In this document: positions 45,936 to 59,551 of the stretch, in pieces | Position numbering within the stretch: the first letter of the stretch is position 1 | Layout: every line of letters begins with the position of its first letter | Origin: Rhinolophus ferrumequinum | Taxonomy: Eukaryota; Chordata; Mammalia; Chiroptera; Rhinolophidae | Direction: 5' to 3' | DNA: 64,000 nucleotides | Assembly (NCBI RefSeq): GCF_004115265.2 | Contig: NC_046295.1 | Span: 71,753,008 to 71,817,007 of the forward strand | Made by a program: the position numbers and the translations under genes | The notes under the pieces: model-generated | The model's input: only the letters and a program-made list of their open reading frames with translations | Database searches by the model: none | Told to the model about the DNA's origin: nothing

Positions 45936-47278
45936 TTTGTCACAAGCAGCACTGAACTTTAAGCAGCACTGAACCCAGTACATTATACACACCAGGTTAG
46001 AGCCTGAGGCTCAGGCTGCACCCAAGTTGCTGTGCTGAGTACTACAGTACAGAGGGAAAGTTCCAGGTGCCAGCTATAAAAGCATCTGCTTAGTAATAGG
46101 ACAGAGTCCACAATCAAAATTAAAAAATTTTTTTATTTATAAAAAGCACTTCTTATGAGGCATGATGGGAATGGATGTGATGATTCATTCATTCATTCAT
46201 CTTGTAGAGATATTCGTTAAGCGGTGCCTCTGAGGTAGGTGACGTAGTAGGTGCAGAAGCTGAGGCAAATGCAGGCTAGGGTCCTGCCTTTAAGGAACAA
46301 ATGACGCTAGAAGGGTCCAATGGGGGATTTTTCACTTGTAAGAGAAAGCCCAATTCCAACTGGTTTGAACAATAATTGCACTTTATTGGCTCACACATTC
46401 TAAAAGCCACAGGCAGTGCAGGCTTCAGGTAAGGCTGGAGCCCGTGGCTCAGGGCTGTCACCGGGGACCAGGTTTCCTTCAGTTTCCCTGCTCTTCCAGT
46501 CCTGATGTCTGTTTCATCCTAATGCTGATATTCCTCGTGGTCACCAGAAGTGTTAGCCGCTCCCAGTGTTACATGCTTCCTCATTTCCTGAGGACCTGAG
46601 ATTCACTTTGATAGGACTAGTTTAGGTCACCTGCCCACCCCGGAATCAATCATTGCCACCAAAGGAATGGCAGGTGCTGATTGGCTTACCTGGGTCACGT
46701 GTTCCAACCATGGCCCCAGTTTCATGGAAATCACAGACTCCGTAAAGGAGAACAAGCACTGCTGGGAGGAGAGAACAAGAGCCAGAAATGCAGGGCGAAC
46801 ATGGGTCCTTACGGAGCCAAAGCGCTCTCGTGGTCTTCACTGCTTTTCACACAGGCTCTGCCAGGTGGTCTCAGTGAGTCCCAAAGCCTCAGCACCATTT
46901 TCCCAAGTTTCTGTGCAAGTCTTACTGCGGTCCTTCCTCTGCTTTACATCTGCTGCTTCTCCCTCTGAAGTCTCATTCCGCCTCCACTCCTCACACAGGG
47001 ATCCCTCCTCTCTTTCAAAGCTCAGTCCAGAGTCAGCTCCACTGAGGCTATTTCCACCTCCCCACACACCTCTCCTCCACTCCCTTAGCCCTGAACGTCC
47101 CTTGCCCTGCATTGCTCAGCTTTCATTTGTCTGCTTCTCCAACTTGGCTATATGGTGAGTTTAGACCTACCTTCTGCTTCTGAAGAATTGTTGGTCTAAG
47201 TTCTCTCTCTTTAATGCCTAATGAAGGAATTGAGAGCTTTTTATGGTGCGTCCTCAAATGTCAAAAATAAGATGGTTG

Positions 47279-47306
47279 ATGTGTGTGTGTGTGTGTGTGT
47301 GTGTGC
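47279..47306. repeat. (GT)n microsatellite
   Basis: About fourteen GT units. Confidence 0.95.
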
Positions 47307-47334
47307 ATGCATGTGAGAGAGTGAGGGAAGCAGA

Positions 47335-47470
47335 CTGGAGCTGTGGAAAGAGCAAAGGATTTAGAGTCAGACAGTCCTGGGTTTGCATCCTAACTCTGCA
47401 ACCATTTATAATAGATCTGAGGCTTTGACTGATGGATCCTCACTTAACCCTCCTTTCTCTCCTTAAAAAG
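47335..47470 (+). repeat. MIR
   Basis: AGAGCAAAGGATTTAGAGTC, CAGTCCTGGGTTTGCATCCT and AACTCTGCAACC match the MIR tRNA-related head and core. Confidence 0.75.
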
Positions 47471-48149
47471 AATGCGTTGTATGTTACGCAGTCATGCTTT
47501 CAATGACACTTCCCATTTGTGATTATGCTCCCATGCCTGTTATTAACTTACATAACATTTACATTTAATAGTACATTTACATTCAGTAGTACATTTAATA
47601 AATACTTGCAAGTATTGCGATGGCTGTGATTCCCTCATTAGTAAATTACATGGTGACTTTGGCTGGGAGAGATCAAAGATGAGTCATTCCAAGGAAGAGA
47701 AGTGAGACCCTTCTAGCCTTAAAAAAACTTCTTCCCTATCAGCATGTGACCACCAGATTAAAGGTGGAGTACGAAGAGGCATGCCTGTCCCTTCCATGGG
47801 GCCCCTCTGCCCAATTACACGCTGCAAGGCACTGCCTTGGCAGAACAGCTCATGCGCCCAAAGGTCTTCTATCAGCCCTGCATGCACTACGTAAAGACTA
47901 AGAACTATCACATATTCTTTTGTTTTTTACATGATTCATTTTAACTAATTTAATGCATTTGGGGCAAGTTTAGTGCATAAAAAGTAGGAAATGGTACAGG
48001 CTGGGAACATACCTAGTTTTAAAATATTCTTATGGCAAAAATGTCGCTTTACAAGATTCTTTCATCAAGTTGCATTTTCCTTGATATGAAACGCGGCCCT
48101 CCATATGTAGTGTCAGCACATTTACCCTGTCAGCTTCTCTAGTTTTAGC

Positions 48150-48250
48150 GTCAGCTCAGCACTTCCCAGCTGGGTGGTTTAACCTTTCTGAACCGCACTT
48201 TACTCATCTATAAAAGGGCAGTAATTCTCTACGATGAGGGCATCTAGAGC
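48150..48250 (+). repeat. MIR
   Basis: TTTAACCTTTCTGAACCGCA and TTTACTCATCTATAAAAGGG match the MIR core in sense. Confidence 0.7.
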
Positions 48251-50549
48251 ACCGCACTCCGTCAGCCTGGTCACCGTTGATCTTTGTATTTATTATAAAT
48301 ACACGTGCCCAGACCAACTGGAAATCCAGCCTTCTCCCAGGGGGTGACTAATGAACCCCAGTATGGTTAAGGCCTTGTTTTCTCCTTTTGCCACGGTGCC
48401 CGACCTGGGCTTCAGGGACAAGCCTTTTCCTACTGAGTCTCCTGCTGGCAGTTTATTACTTTAGTGCATCACGCTGGAAATCTCTATATATGAACATTTG
48501 TTGTTTTAAAAGTTTGCAAATCTCAACCATGTTCTATCTTTGTAATAATGGACGTATTTTTAGAAGCACATGAGGACTTTTTGAAGTCTAAGAATTTAAA
48601 ATTCTATACTTGACAGTTCTGAACATCTTTGGGAGAAAATGCACAATCCATGACCAGACCAGAATATACTGAGAAAATAATTTATTCAATTGTAAATCAG
48701 GTATATTTTTTAATGTTTAAGAATAACTATTAACGAGATCTTTAGTTCGTCCACTTGGGACTAAAATGTAAATGAATTTTTGTTTTAAATCATGATTTCC
48801 TCAAAAGTAAACATCAGCCCATTTCTATATTCATTCAGGATAGATCATTTCTTTGGTTTAGGGTTTAAATCATTAACTTCCCCTATTCCAGAATGGATCC
48901 CAGAAAACTTGAGTTACAGAGAAGCCAGAGTCCTGACACATGACCTCCTTCCTCTCTTTTACGACGTCCACTTCTTCAAGGGTTTTTGTTGGTTTTGTTT
49001 TGTTTGGCCGGGTTGTGGTATTTTTTGGCAAGAAGAGTAGGAAACACAATGCAACGGTAGAGAAGACGTAGGTTTCATTTTCTCAGAGGAGCCCATTGTG
49101 CTGAACATCAAGCCAGCGCAGTGGTTCTTCAAATAAATCCCTTAACATGGAAACAAACCACCTAAACTGGGACACAAGCAAAATATAAATACACCTGCAC
49201 ATATATGTCAATGTCGCCTCCTAACTTCCTTTACACTGACTTGCTTAACTTTAAATAATATGTACGATTTCATAGCTTCTCGCAGAGAAGGGAATTGAAT
49301 GTTAATTTGTTCAGTCACGAGGACTGGGTCTCCCATTGCCACCCCCTGCTTTTCATATAAAATCAACTAACCATTTTATTAAATGGGCCTGTGTTGTTAT
49401 ACCCCGGTAGTGCAGATGGGACAGGGAGAAATGGAGGTAACTTGAAGGGAAGGCTTTTCCTCCAATCCACCCCTTGATGTCAGCCCTCCAAGTGGGCCAC
49501 GATAGGCTGAGGGACCCTGAGGGTTGGAGCAGGTGACAGCGGGACTTGCTGATAACTGATTGTCAAGAGGCCCAGGTCTGGGAAATGCCTCTTCAGTCCA
49601 CTGCAGGCCTTTGTCTTCTTTGACACCATCCACCTCCTCTGGCCAGGATTTGAAGACACAGTTGCAGAATCTGGCAGACTGAATGTGACGTGGGCAAAAC
49701 AAGCATCTTCCATTCAAGAACTCTCTGTTCTGGTTGTCGTGGGATCCCGGCGGCTAGAGACCATCTGCATTGTCCCCCTGGCATTCAGCACTTGGATCCG
49801 TGCTGCATTTAAGCGCCAACCCCATGTCCTGTGCTCCGCGGAGGTGGCACTGTCTCCTCTTTCTATTCTCTTTGCTATTTCATGGCAAACTCACTTTGAG
49901 GCTTTGTTTTCACTTCCTGAGCACCCACTGGCTCATTCGGATTCCCCGTGACTCCAAATATTCATCACCATGATAGCCACTGAGAATCTCCATCAATCTT
50001 TCACACAGAAGCCAAACAACATCCTGGGAGAAAAGGACTGAGACGACAAATGGCCGGAAGCAAGCTGCTGTTAAAACCATTTGAGGATTGCCGAGGTCGG
50101 CTGTGTCCTCACTAAGAGTTCCGCTGCTGCAAAGCAACTCTGTGTTGCTTTAGACTCAGCAAAGACAGAACACTGACATCAGGGGGAACTCCCCACAATT
50201 GTACCTTCTTGTCAAACACTTCCCTTAGCCCCCTTTTCTACAGCACATTATCTGGCACATGTAGAGTGTTTCTGGTTTTCACTTTTTATTTTTTTTCCTT
50301 TTTTGGTTTAGCTGATAGTATTTTCCTCAGATCATGAGTAGACACAAAATCCCTGGGAATGCACATCAGATTTCCATCAGCTCGCTCTCCCATATTATAA
50401 GGCTCAAAGTTACAAGGAGGAATAGTATGTAGTTGCTGGGGTGGTGTCTTGTTAGTATTTTTTTTAAGTTAAAATTAAGTGTTACTTTTCTGAGAAAGTA
50501 GCCAGAATCATTCTCTGTCAAATCAGAAACCTACTGGCACAATTTAAAG

Positions 50550-51243
50550 TCAGATATTATTTCTAACCAAATTATATTCTTTTGTCTGCCAAGATAACTT
50601 GACAGTCTTAATATCTGAAGGCAGGCCTATATGATAATCCCAGCAATATTCTGGGGATAAGATTTTGGTGGGTTTGTTGAGAAGGAAATACTTGTTTAGG
50701 TGGCTTTCATCGTGCCACTCGGCTTCTATGTCATTTTTCTTGTCCTGGAGGATTCCCTTGAAGCACTCTTGGGTGATGTTTAGAACTTGGATGGGTGTTC
50801 CTCCAAAAATGGCCGCGTGGTAATAAAAATCCCCCTGGCCAAACGGAATGTATGCTGCGGACTCCTTCCGCCTCTCATAGGTGAACTTGTCAGGCTCTGC
50901 CTTGTACCACCAGGCCTGTAACTGCGCCACCGACTGGCCCAGCGTCTCCACCCCAAAGGTGTTCTGGAAGACCTGGTCCACGTCCATGCAGAAGAGGAAG
51001 TCGACCTCGTGCTGGATGTGGGTCACGATGTGCTCCCCAATGGTCTTCATGCGCATCATGCTGATGTCCTGCCACCTCTTCTCAGGCTGGATCTCAAACA
51101 CTTTGAAGGAACGCAGAGGACCCAGCTCTACCAAAGGCAACCTGGACATGTCATCCACCATGATGTAAAATATGACCTTGTGGCCAACCATGAAGTGCTT
51201 GTTGGCGGATATTAAGAACTCCTCCAAGTAATGCTCAATGTAC
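50550..51243 (-). CDS. GGTA1: GGTA1 catalytic last coding exon
   Basis: Acceptor TTCTTTGTTTCAG, then GTACATTGAGCATTACTTGG (YIEHYLEEF). It encodes 230 residues ending LVRNNI and a TGA at 50552-50550. It holds the full catalytic domain, including DVD, the AWWYK acceptor site, the HAA triplet and the DES catalytic motif. It is more GC-rich than the paralogous exon at 19957-20677. The 3' UTR should continue to lower coordinates; an AATAAA on the minus strand near 49380 is a possible but unproven end. Confidence 0.97.
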
Positions 51244-54200
51244 CTGAAACAAAGAAGAATGGGATCAGTGTAACCTCTGACTCCGCGGGAAGACAATGTG
51301 CTACTTTATTTGCATTTTGAGGTTTAGGAGACCAATGTTTTTCCCATCCCAGATGTATGTTTCCACGTGGAGAGACGTCTGTTACTATAACATTCCTGGC
51401 TGCTCTCCGGTTCAGTCACTCAGCCTTGGGGAGGTGGAGTGACTTATCCAACAGCCAGTTTTGGAAGGATGACCGGGTATGCACAACCTGCCTTTCTCTC
51501 CTCTTGCTCTTGGAAGCTGACCAGATGAAGACAGCATGTGTGCTCCGGGCCTTGCAGTAGGTCCTTAATGGTACAGATCCTTCCCCCCAAGCCTGGAGGC
51601 CTGCAGTTTCTAGTGCTGTAGGTGCCTGGATGCCTAAGTCTTTCTAATTCTGTGATTCAATGTTAGCAGGCCTAGGGCCTGCAGCTATCAGCCACATTCT
51701 CTGATTCCAGCCTCAACTGTAGTGAAGATGATATTTACTGTCATCCACCTTACTTAGCCCTTTGTCTTTGGGCAGGCAAAAGGGGCGCTAGTTCTTCCCC
51801 CTCTCCCAGCTTCATTGATCTGTAATTGACATGTAACGTAAGTTTGAGGTGCATAACCTGTAAATTTGACAGTTCTATATTGCAAAATGATTACCATCTT
51901 AATGTTAGCTAACACTTCCATCATGCCACATAATTGCCATTTCCTTTTTGTGGTGAGAACATTTAAGATCTACTGTCTTAACAACTTTCAAGTATATACC
52001 AGGGGTGCCAAAAAATGTATACACATTTTAGGAGATCTTATCTATGTGTTACTTTTCAAAGTTGAATTGAATTACCGTAGCAATGTGTAGCATGACGTTC
52101 GCTCAAAAGATGGCATTAATCAAATGAATGCTGGCGTCACCATGGGACAGGCAGGACAGTCAAAGAAAATGGCAGAAGCACGTCGTCATTCAAGGAGCGC
52201 AAGACCATTTTGAAGTGGTATTTAAAATTCGAGAACATCGTGGAAGTACAACAATGGAGGCGTGAGTATGCAACAGAACCTCCAACACGCCCAACAACTG
52301 CACGCATTCGTGATAAGTTTGAGACGCGTGGTACTGTGTTTGATGTGCACAGGGGAAGATCCGCATAGCAACAAGTCCTGCTGCTTCTGCTGTGGTGTTG
52401 GAACGGTTTACACGCTCACCACAGAAGTCTACCAAACAGCGTTCGCCCGTAATCAGAAGTGTCTGGATGCTGATAGTTATCACTTTGAGCACCTCTTGTA
52501 ATTGCAGAAGTCAAATGTGACTTGTATTCATCTTTTGCTGTCGGTATATATTGAGTATTATAACTTTAATAGTTTTTCCCTTTCTTAAAATGTGTATACA
52601 TTTTTTTGCACCCTCTGCATAATACAGTAGTGTTCACTATAATCACCATACTGTACATTAGATACCTAGAACTTATTCATCTTATAACTGGAAATTTGTG
52701 CCCTTTGACAAACATCAGGGGCTACTAGCTCTTGAGCTTCCATCAAGAACTCCAACTTATACCCAGTGTTGCTACTACCCTACCAGATGCAGCTGTGATG
52801 TGACCCTTGGGTCCTTTGGGGATACACGAAGCCTAACCATTGTCATTCTTTATCCTCGTCTGGGACACAGACAATGGGTTAAGGGATATGGATATCCTTC
52901 CATATACGTATTCACCCTGTGAGTCTCCCACTGGTCACCCAAAACCCCAGTCCCTTGTTCAGACACCACCATTATAAGATCCATCCAAATACCAGAGCAA
53001 ACCACCTCTGAGTTAGCCTTATTTTAACTATTTTACCCTTTTTATAATAGACTTTATTTTTTAGAACGTTTTTAGGTTCACAGCAAAATTGAGCCAAAAG
53101 CACAGAGAGTTGCCATGTATCCCCTGTTCCACCCTCCCTCCCACATCCTCCTCCGCCACCATCCAATACCAGGAGGGCACGTGTGTTGCAATCAATGTAC
53201 CTATAGTGACTCATTATCACTCCCAAATCCATAGCATTAAGGCTCTCTCTTAGTGTACACTCTATGGATTTAGACAAATGTATAATGAATTTATCTATCA
53301 CTATGAATGGTATTACATAGATATTTTCATTGCCCCAAAAAATCCTGTGTTCTACCTATTCTTCCATTCCCCCACCCCAACTTCTGGCAATTACTGATCT
53401 TTTTACTGTCTCCATAGTTTTGCCTTTTCCAGAATGTCATATAGTTGGAGTCAAATGGTACATGGCCTTTTCAGAGGGGCTTCTTTCACTTAGTATATGA
53501 ATTGAAGGTTCCTCCATGTCTTTTCGTGGCTTGATAGATCATTTCTTTTTAGGGAACGGGAACAGGACTTTATTGGGGAACAGTGTGTACTTCCAGGACT
53601 TTTTTTCCAAGTCAAGTTGTTGTCCTTTCAATCGTAGTTGTGGAGGGCGCAGCTCAGCTCCAGGTCCAGTTGCCGTTTCTAGTTGCAGGGGGCACAGCCC
53701 ACCATCCCTTGCAGGAGTTGAACCGGCAACCCTTGTGGTTGAGAGGACGCGCTCCAACCAACTGAGCCATCCGGGAGCTCAGTGGCAGCTCAGCTCAAGG
53801 TGCCGTGTTCAATCTTGGTTGCAGGGGGCACTGCCCACCATCCCTTGCGGGAGTCGAAGAGTTGAACCGAAAACCTTGTGGTTGAGAGCCCACTGGCCCA
53901 TGTGGGAATCGAACTGGCAGCCTTCGGCGTTAGGAGCACGGAGCTCCAACTGCCTGAGCCACTGGGCTGGCCCGAGTATGTTTAGTTTTGTAAGAATCTG
54001 CCAAACCATCTTCTAAAGTATCTGTACCATTTTGCATTCCCACCAGCAATGGATGCAAGTTCCTGTTGCTCCACGTCCTTATCAGCATTTGGTGGTGTCA
54101 GTGTATTGGATTTCAACCATTCTAAATAGGTGTGTAGTGGTAGTTTAGTTATTTATCAGTTCATCCAAAAAACACCATGTTGGGGGACCCGGATAAGCAG

Positions 54201-57200
54201 AAAGGCCCAGTAAGCCAGTCCCGGCCTCTGCCCGAGGGCCAGCTATTACCTGTCGGCCTACAAGTTGGGGTAGGAGAATGGGGTAGGGAGCCATGTGCTG
54301 ACCTGTTTCACCATTCAAGCTGGTCGCACTGGCATTCTCTCTTTGCCCTAATGCTATAAGTTCCTACCTTCAGCCTAGCGGCTCCTTAGTCTGGAGATGG
54401 ATGGACACTGGACAACACTGGGCATTTCAGGGCTGTGGTCAGTCAGAAGCCCCAGGCTCTGCCAGTGACTAGCTGTAAACTCTGATATTTATTCTGTGAA
54501 ACTGGCCCTTGAGACCAGTCCCCATCCACCAAGAAACAATCCAGAACCCATTAGAAGAAAAAATAAATAATACAGGATGCTACCGTGTTTCCCCGAAAAT
54601 AAGACCTAGCTGGACAATCAACTCTCATGCGTCTTTTGGAGCAAAAATTAATATAAGACCTGGTCTTATATTATGTTATGTTATGTTATGTTACATTATG
54701 TTATATTATATAAGACCCGATCTTATAGTAAAATAAGACCGGGTCTTATATTAATTTTTGCTCCAAAAGACGCATTAGAGCTGATTGTCCGGCTAAGTCT
54801 TATTTTCGGGGAAACACGGTATGAATTCTACGATGAAACCCCTCATCAATGGATCACAGTGCAAGTTCTTTTCACATATTACACGAGAAGGGTGGTGGCT
54901 GGAGGGCGAGTGAGAGGAATGGGATTAATTGTATGGTAACGGGTGCTAAGTAGACTCACTGCCGACTGCTTACAAATATCGACTCCTCACGCTGTCCACT
55001 TGAAATACAAGTAATCACGGACACTCATTTTCCTACAATCACAATAACCTCATACACATATTATACAAGATGGTTTTAAAAAAAACACCAAAACCCACCA
55101 CGTTGATGTCTTCTGTAACCCAAGCTCCACAGTATCTTGTGAAGTCATGGAGAGAAGCAGAAAGAGTAGAAAGATGGCTAAACCCAACTCATGCAAACCC
55201 CAGCCTCATTGGATGTAGATTGAATATTTCGTGCTGCTCACAGTCCTGGCCACTCACTGGCCAGTGCTTTGTGAGGAACAATAACTGGCACTTCTTTTCA
55301 CTTGGGTTGCTGCTTGAATTCCCTTTCTTTCCTACCAAAATTAAAGTGTGCTTTTAATGTTGCCTCTGGAAACCCAAGGGTTGACAGTACCGAGTCTTTA
55401 AATGGAGAGAATGTGTCTGAGCCATAGAAAGGAAAACATTGACGTGGCTCCGTGGGGGATAGCCAGGAAATTCTTTGGTCCTTTGCAACTTTAAGAAAAA
55501 TCTATTGTGCCCTGTAGCTGGGAGACAATCCTGGGAGGAGGAAGGGAACCATTGTGAGGTTTAACATTGTTTAAAGATGTAAACGCTTGAGGCATTGTTC
55601 TTTGAAAATAAACCAAACATTACACCTCCTAAAAGTCTAAATCCACTCTTGCAGAGATTTATTCTGGCTGCTGAATACAAACAGTCCCCTCCTTCCTTAG
55701 AGCAGAGAGCACAGGGCTTGCCCCCAGGATGTGCCATATACAGCTGAGCTCTGCGGAACTGCAACAGGGGATGACAAAAGGGTTCTATGGAAAGTGCCCT
55801 CACAGGGAGAGCTGAGCACAAACTCCTAAGTGGGCAGGACATGGGGGGTAGTCACGCCCCAGGCATATAACTTCTTTAGTTGTTTTCTCCCATCCTCATG
55901 TCATCTTCCTTAGGTTCCCTCCTTCATCTCAAAGGCATAAAAGCACCTGCAAAACTGTCATTCTCTGGAGCATTTGAGATCTTGCTTTCTGGCAATTGTC
56001 ATCAGTTTGGCTCAGACAAAATCCTATAAAAGTTCTTTACAGGTTTGGATGCTTCTTTCAGTGACACAACGGACGGTTGAAGTCATTGTCGGGCAGTGGG
56101 CAATGTTGGGCTCTCGGTGGAAACACCGGGATCCAATCCATCTGCATTGCTCTGGCTTGTCCCCTCTCGAGCCAAAGGATTAGGTGTCCTGAGTGAGCAT
56201 CGGCTCTCAAGTCATCACAGCACAGATTCTTCTAGTAAAATGTCAGAACGTCAGCGTCACCCTCCTCTGTTAGAGAGACCACCGCAGTCGTTTGGATCAG
56301 CACAGCCGGGGACATTAGGACTTGATGAGAATGGTGGCAGCAATGGCCCCTGAGCTCTGGGTTGGAGGACTTAACATCTTCACAGAGCTAGCTCCCCTTT
56401 AGGCCCAGCAGGGGGCGGAACTCCAGCTCAGATCAACCTGCACCTTCAACTCTGTGCAGTGCAACGGGGTCCACTTTCCTTGTGGCTTTCAGAAAAGATT
56501 GAGGGGTGGGGGATGGGGGAGCGGGGAAGGCGTAGGAAAAAAATTGAGCTTTGCTTTTGTTTTGGAAAAAAATCTCCAAAAGAGCAAAATGGGTTATATT
56601 TTAAAACCAATATCACAAGCTACTAATTTCAAGAATGATTTCAGTTTTGTGAGAAACGTTCTAAACAAGGAAATAGAAGCTGACAGGGGAAGCCACCTAA
56701 CCTGTAGCAGAGGAATTTCTGACCAACTGAATGTCCGGGGGCCGAAAACCTTCCTAGGGTGGTCAGCCATGCTCTGACCTGGAAATCCACCACACTCGGG
56801 TCACTCTGGAACAAGAACTTGCTGTAAATCCTTCTGTCCTTGGTCCTGGGTCTTGAAAGTGTAGGAGAAAGAATGGACTATCTAACTGCTGGCATTTTTG
56901 GAATTTCCAGAGAAAGCCGTGGTGGTCCGGGTGGAAGTGGTGTGGGTGTGGGTGGGTGTGCTGTAGACTCCAGACTCAGTGGGTGGAGCTGCCATTTCTA
57001 CCTGTAACCCGACACCTTCATTTTGAGGTGGGAAGGAGTCAACTCACCGACTGTTGTTTTGCTCTCATCTTTTTGGGTCCTCAGCAGACACGAGACTGAA
57101 ATGGTGCCATTATAACATTCTCCTATCTAATAATTCAGACAAGTCATGAACAGCCTCTGGAAGCCCAGAGGGCCCCTCACAAACATTTTTACATTTGGAA

Positions 57201-59510
57201 CAAGAAAAAGTCAAGGTCAATTTGAATAGCGACACCTACTTTCCGATAGCAAAAACCGTCAAACCCACGGTGATTTTCTGTTTGCCATAGTAATTTTCTA
57301 AGATGTCTCTGTTGTAAGTGCCTTCCCACACAACGGGCGCCTTCCATCCGGTCACTGTAACGACCTCTGGGCGTTTCCTGGTGAGACAAAATGTAGAGGG
57401 CTATGAGTTGGGAGAGCTTTGCTTTATAAATGGGGCAGAGACTGTCTTCAGGAAACCCAGGGTCCGCTATGATCAGCAGTGACTGTCCCTGAATCCTGAC
57501 TGTAGCTGGACAGACACCAAGCAGTCCGCTGGGCCATACGACATTTCAAGGGTAGCACCTTCGGAGTGTGGGACAGTCAGCTGGGGCCCAGGTGCCTCTT
57601 AGGGCTGCCTCGGGGGCCTTCTGGGGATCTTACCTGTGTATCTCAGACCCTTTCCCCCTTTTCCTATTTTTCTTGTTCTCTTCTTCCTTCTTATTCCCTC
57701 CCCCTATCTCCCCAAACCCTTCCCAGGCCCCGTTTATCCTCGGGGTACCCTCGGAGCCTAAGAAGGAGAAGGAGAGAGTGACACCGAGTTGAAAGAGAAA
57801 AAAGTTGTTTCAATTTGCCTTTTGCCAGGAAAGGATTTCTGGGTAGGAACTTGGTGATAGGCCAAAAAGGGCCCCAGACGAAGGGGATTTGGGTATTACC
57901 ATTCATTTTACAAACGAGGAGACAGAGCCCCCCAGAAAAGAAGGGACTCAGTAGAGGCCCCCACCGCTGAGGCTGGAACATGGGGCTCCCGCACAGACAC
58001 CTTCCTCAGACCACAGGACGGGGCCTCTTTACTAGTAGCACAAGGGGGGAGGGACACGTGTTCTGCTCTCAGAACACTTGAAAGGAACTTGGCAAAGCCA
58101 ACACAAACACAGGAAGCAACGTAAGAGCTATGACAGACAAACGGTAAAGGCAGAAGGGCAGAAAGGCTGAGAGGCAGCTGGGGCCCAGTGCGAGGGTGAA
58201 ACTCAGCCTCCAGCCGGTGGAGAGGGCTCAGCCCTGATCCCCTTTTGCTCAGGAAGTCGCTGCATTTCTCCCGTTGGGACGCAGAGGCTGAAACAGTTAT
58301 TTAGATTCAAACCCAGCACGCACAAGCCTGGCCCCTGCTAGGCCTTTGCTTGTACTTTATCCACTACGAGGAGGTCAGTGTTTGGGGCCATGGCCTGATG
58401 GTCCCCGGTGGTCCCTATAGTGGGGTCCCTAATGTCTGCGTGCCTGTGGTCCTGGGGAAGCTGTCGGGGGAGATGTCAGCAAATAGATCAGGCCCGTGAG
58501 AACTTCCCCTCCCCTCACACACGAGTGGAGGGTGGGTTCTCACAAAACTGCCCCTATCCTTCCTCACCCCAGCCCCAGCCCCAGAGTAGAAAAGGGCCTT
58601 AGTAGACTGGCCCTCATGCCTCCTGTCCCAGTGTCACCTAGCTCCGCACTCTAATTCTGGAGCAGACTGCCCTCCCACTCCAGCCCTGCGCCCTGCTTCT
58701 GGCCTACTTCCTTCTTCCTCCTGCACAGCTGGAGTGCCTCCAGAAATGGGGCGGGGTGGGGGCAGCAGGGTGGGGAGTGGAGGCCCTCTCAGGCTGCTCT
58801 CCTGACCTTCCCCATCTTGTCTGGAGTCTCACACTGAGACTCAGCTCCGCCCTCACACCCAGATATGCTGACTGCACAGGGGACCGCTGCTCTTGGTTTC
58901 CTTCAATCATAAAAGAAGCTTTTTTGGTTTCTGTACCAACCTGTGCCAACACCTTCACATCCCCTTTCTCTTTTTAACAGGCATGCAACAGGCATGCCAC
59001 ATATTATGTCCACCGTCCAGGTAAAAACACCAAGCCTCAGAGAGGTTTGTTAACTATTCCAAGGCCACACAGCCAGCTGCTGCTGATGGTAACTACCACA
59101 CCCTGACCACTTCCTGTGGGGCCAGGCACTGTGCTAAGGGCCTCACCCATCCGAGGTGGGTGCTATTTTGATTATCATTTTATCAATGAGGAAACTGCTG
59201 CACAGAGAGGTTCGATAACTTGCCGGAGGTCACAGTTAGGGCAAAGCAGGAATTTGAACCCAGACAGGCTGAGTCTGGAGTCTGCGCTAAGCCACCACTC
59301 ACATCACTTCCTGTATAGACATTTATTTGCTATGCTGATGAAGCTGGGCTTAGAACCCAGCTCTGTCACTATTTCCACTCAAATTAGCTGCTGCAGAATG
59401 AGAAATGATGAGTTTTTTTTTTTCTCCTTTGTTTTTAGAGGCTTATGTGATGCTTTTAGTCACATAAAACCCCCAGCTTTGTTGAATGACAAGATTTCAC
59501 ACACACACGC

Positions 59511-59551
<41 letters not shown>

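Larger units (their letters stand above)
45960..50549. other. Intergenic sequence 3' of GGTA1, sparse repeats
   Basis: Two MIRs and a GT microsatellite are listed separately. 46170-46300 is L2-like. 46300-46700 looks like an old interspersed repeat I cannot name. Open frames up to 163 codons at 46667-47158 lack homology. The proximal part should contain the GGTA1 3' UTR. Confidence 0.4.

Noticed and set aside
46667-47158. 163-codon open frame, plus strand
   Set aside because: No family resemblance and overlaps other frames on both strands; the sequence is GC-moderate and looks like chance.
50881-51215. Plus-strand frames opposite the GGTA1 catalytic exon
   Set aside because: Shadow frames of the conserved minus-strand exon.
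53516-54016. 166-codon open frame
   Set aside because: It is translated Rhin-1-type SINE and L1 sequence.
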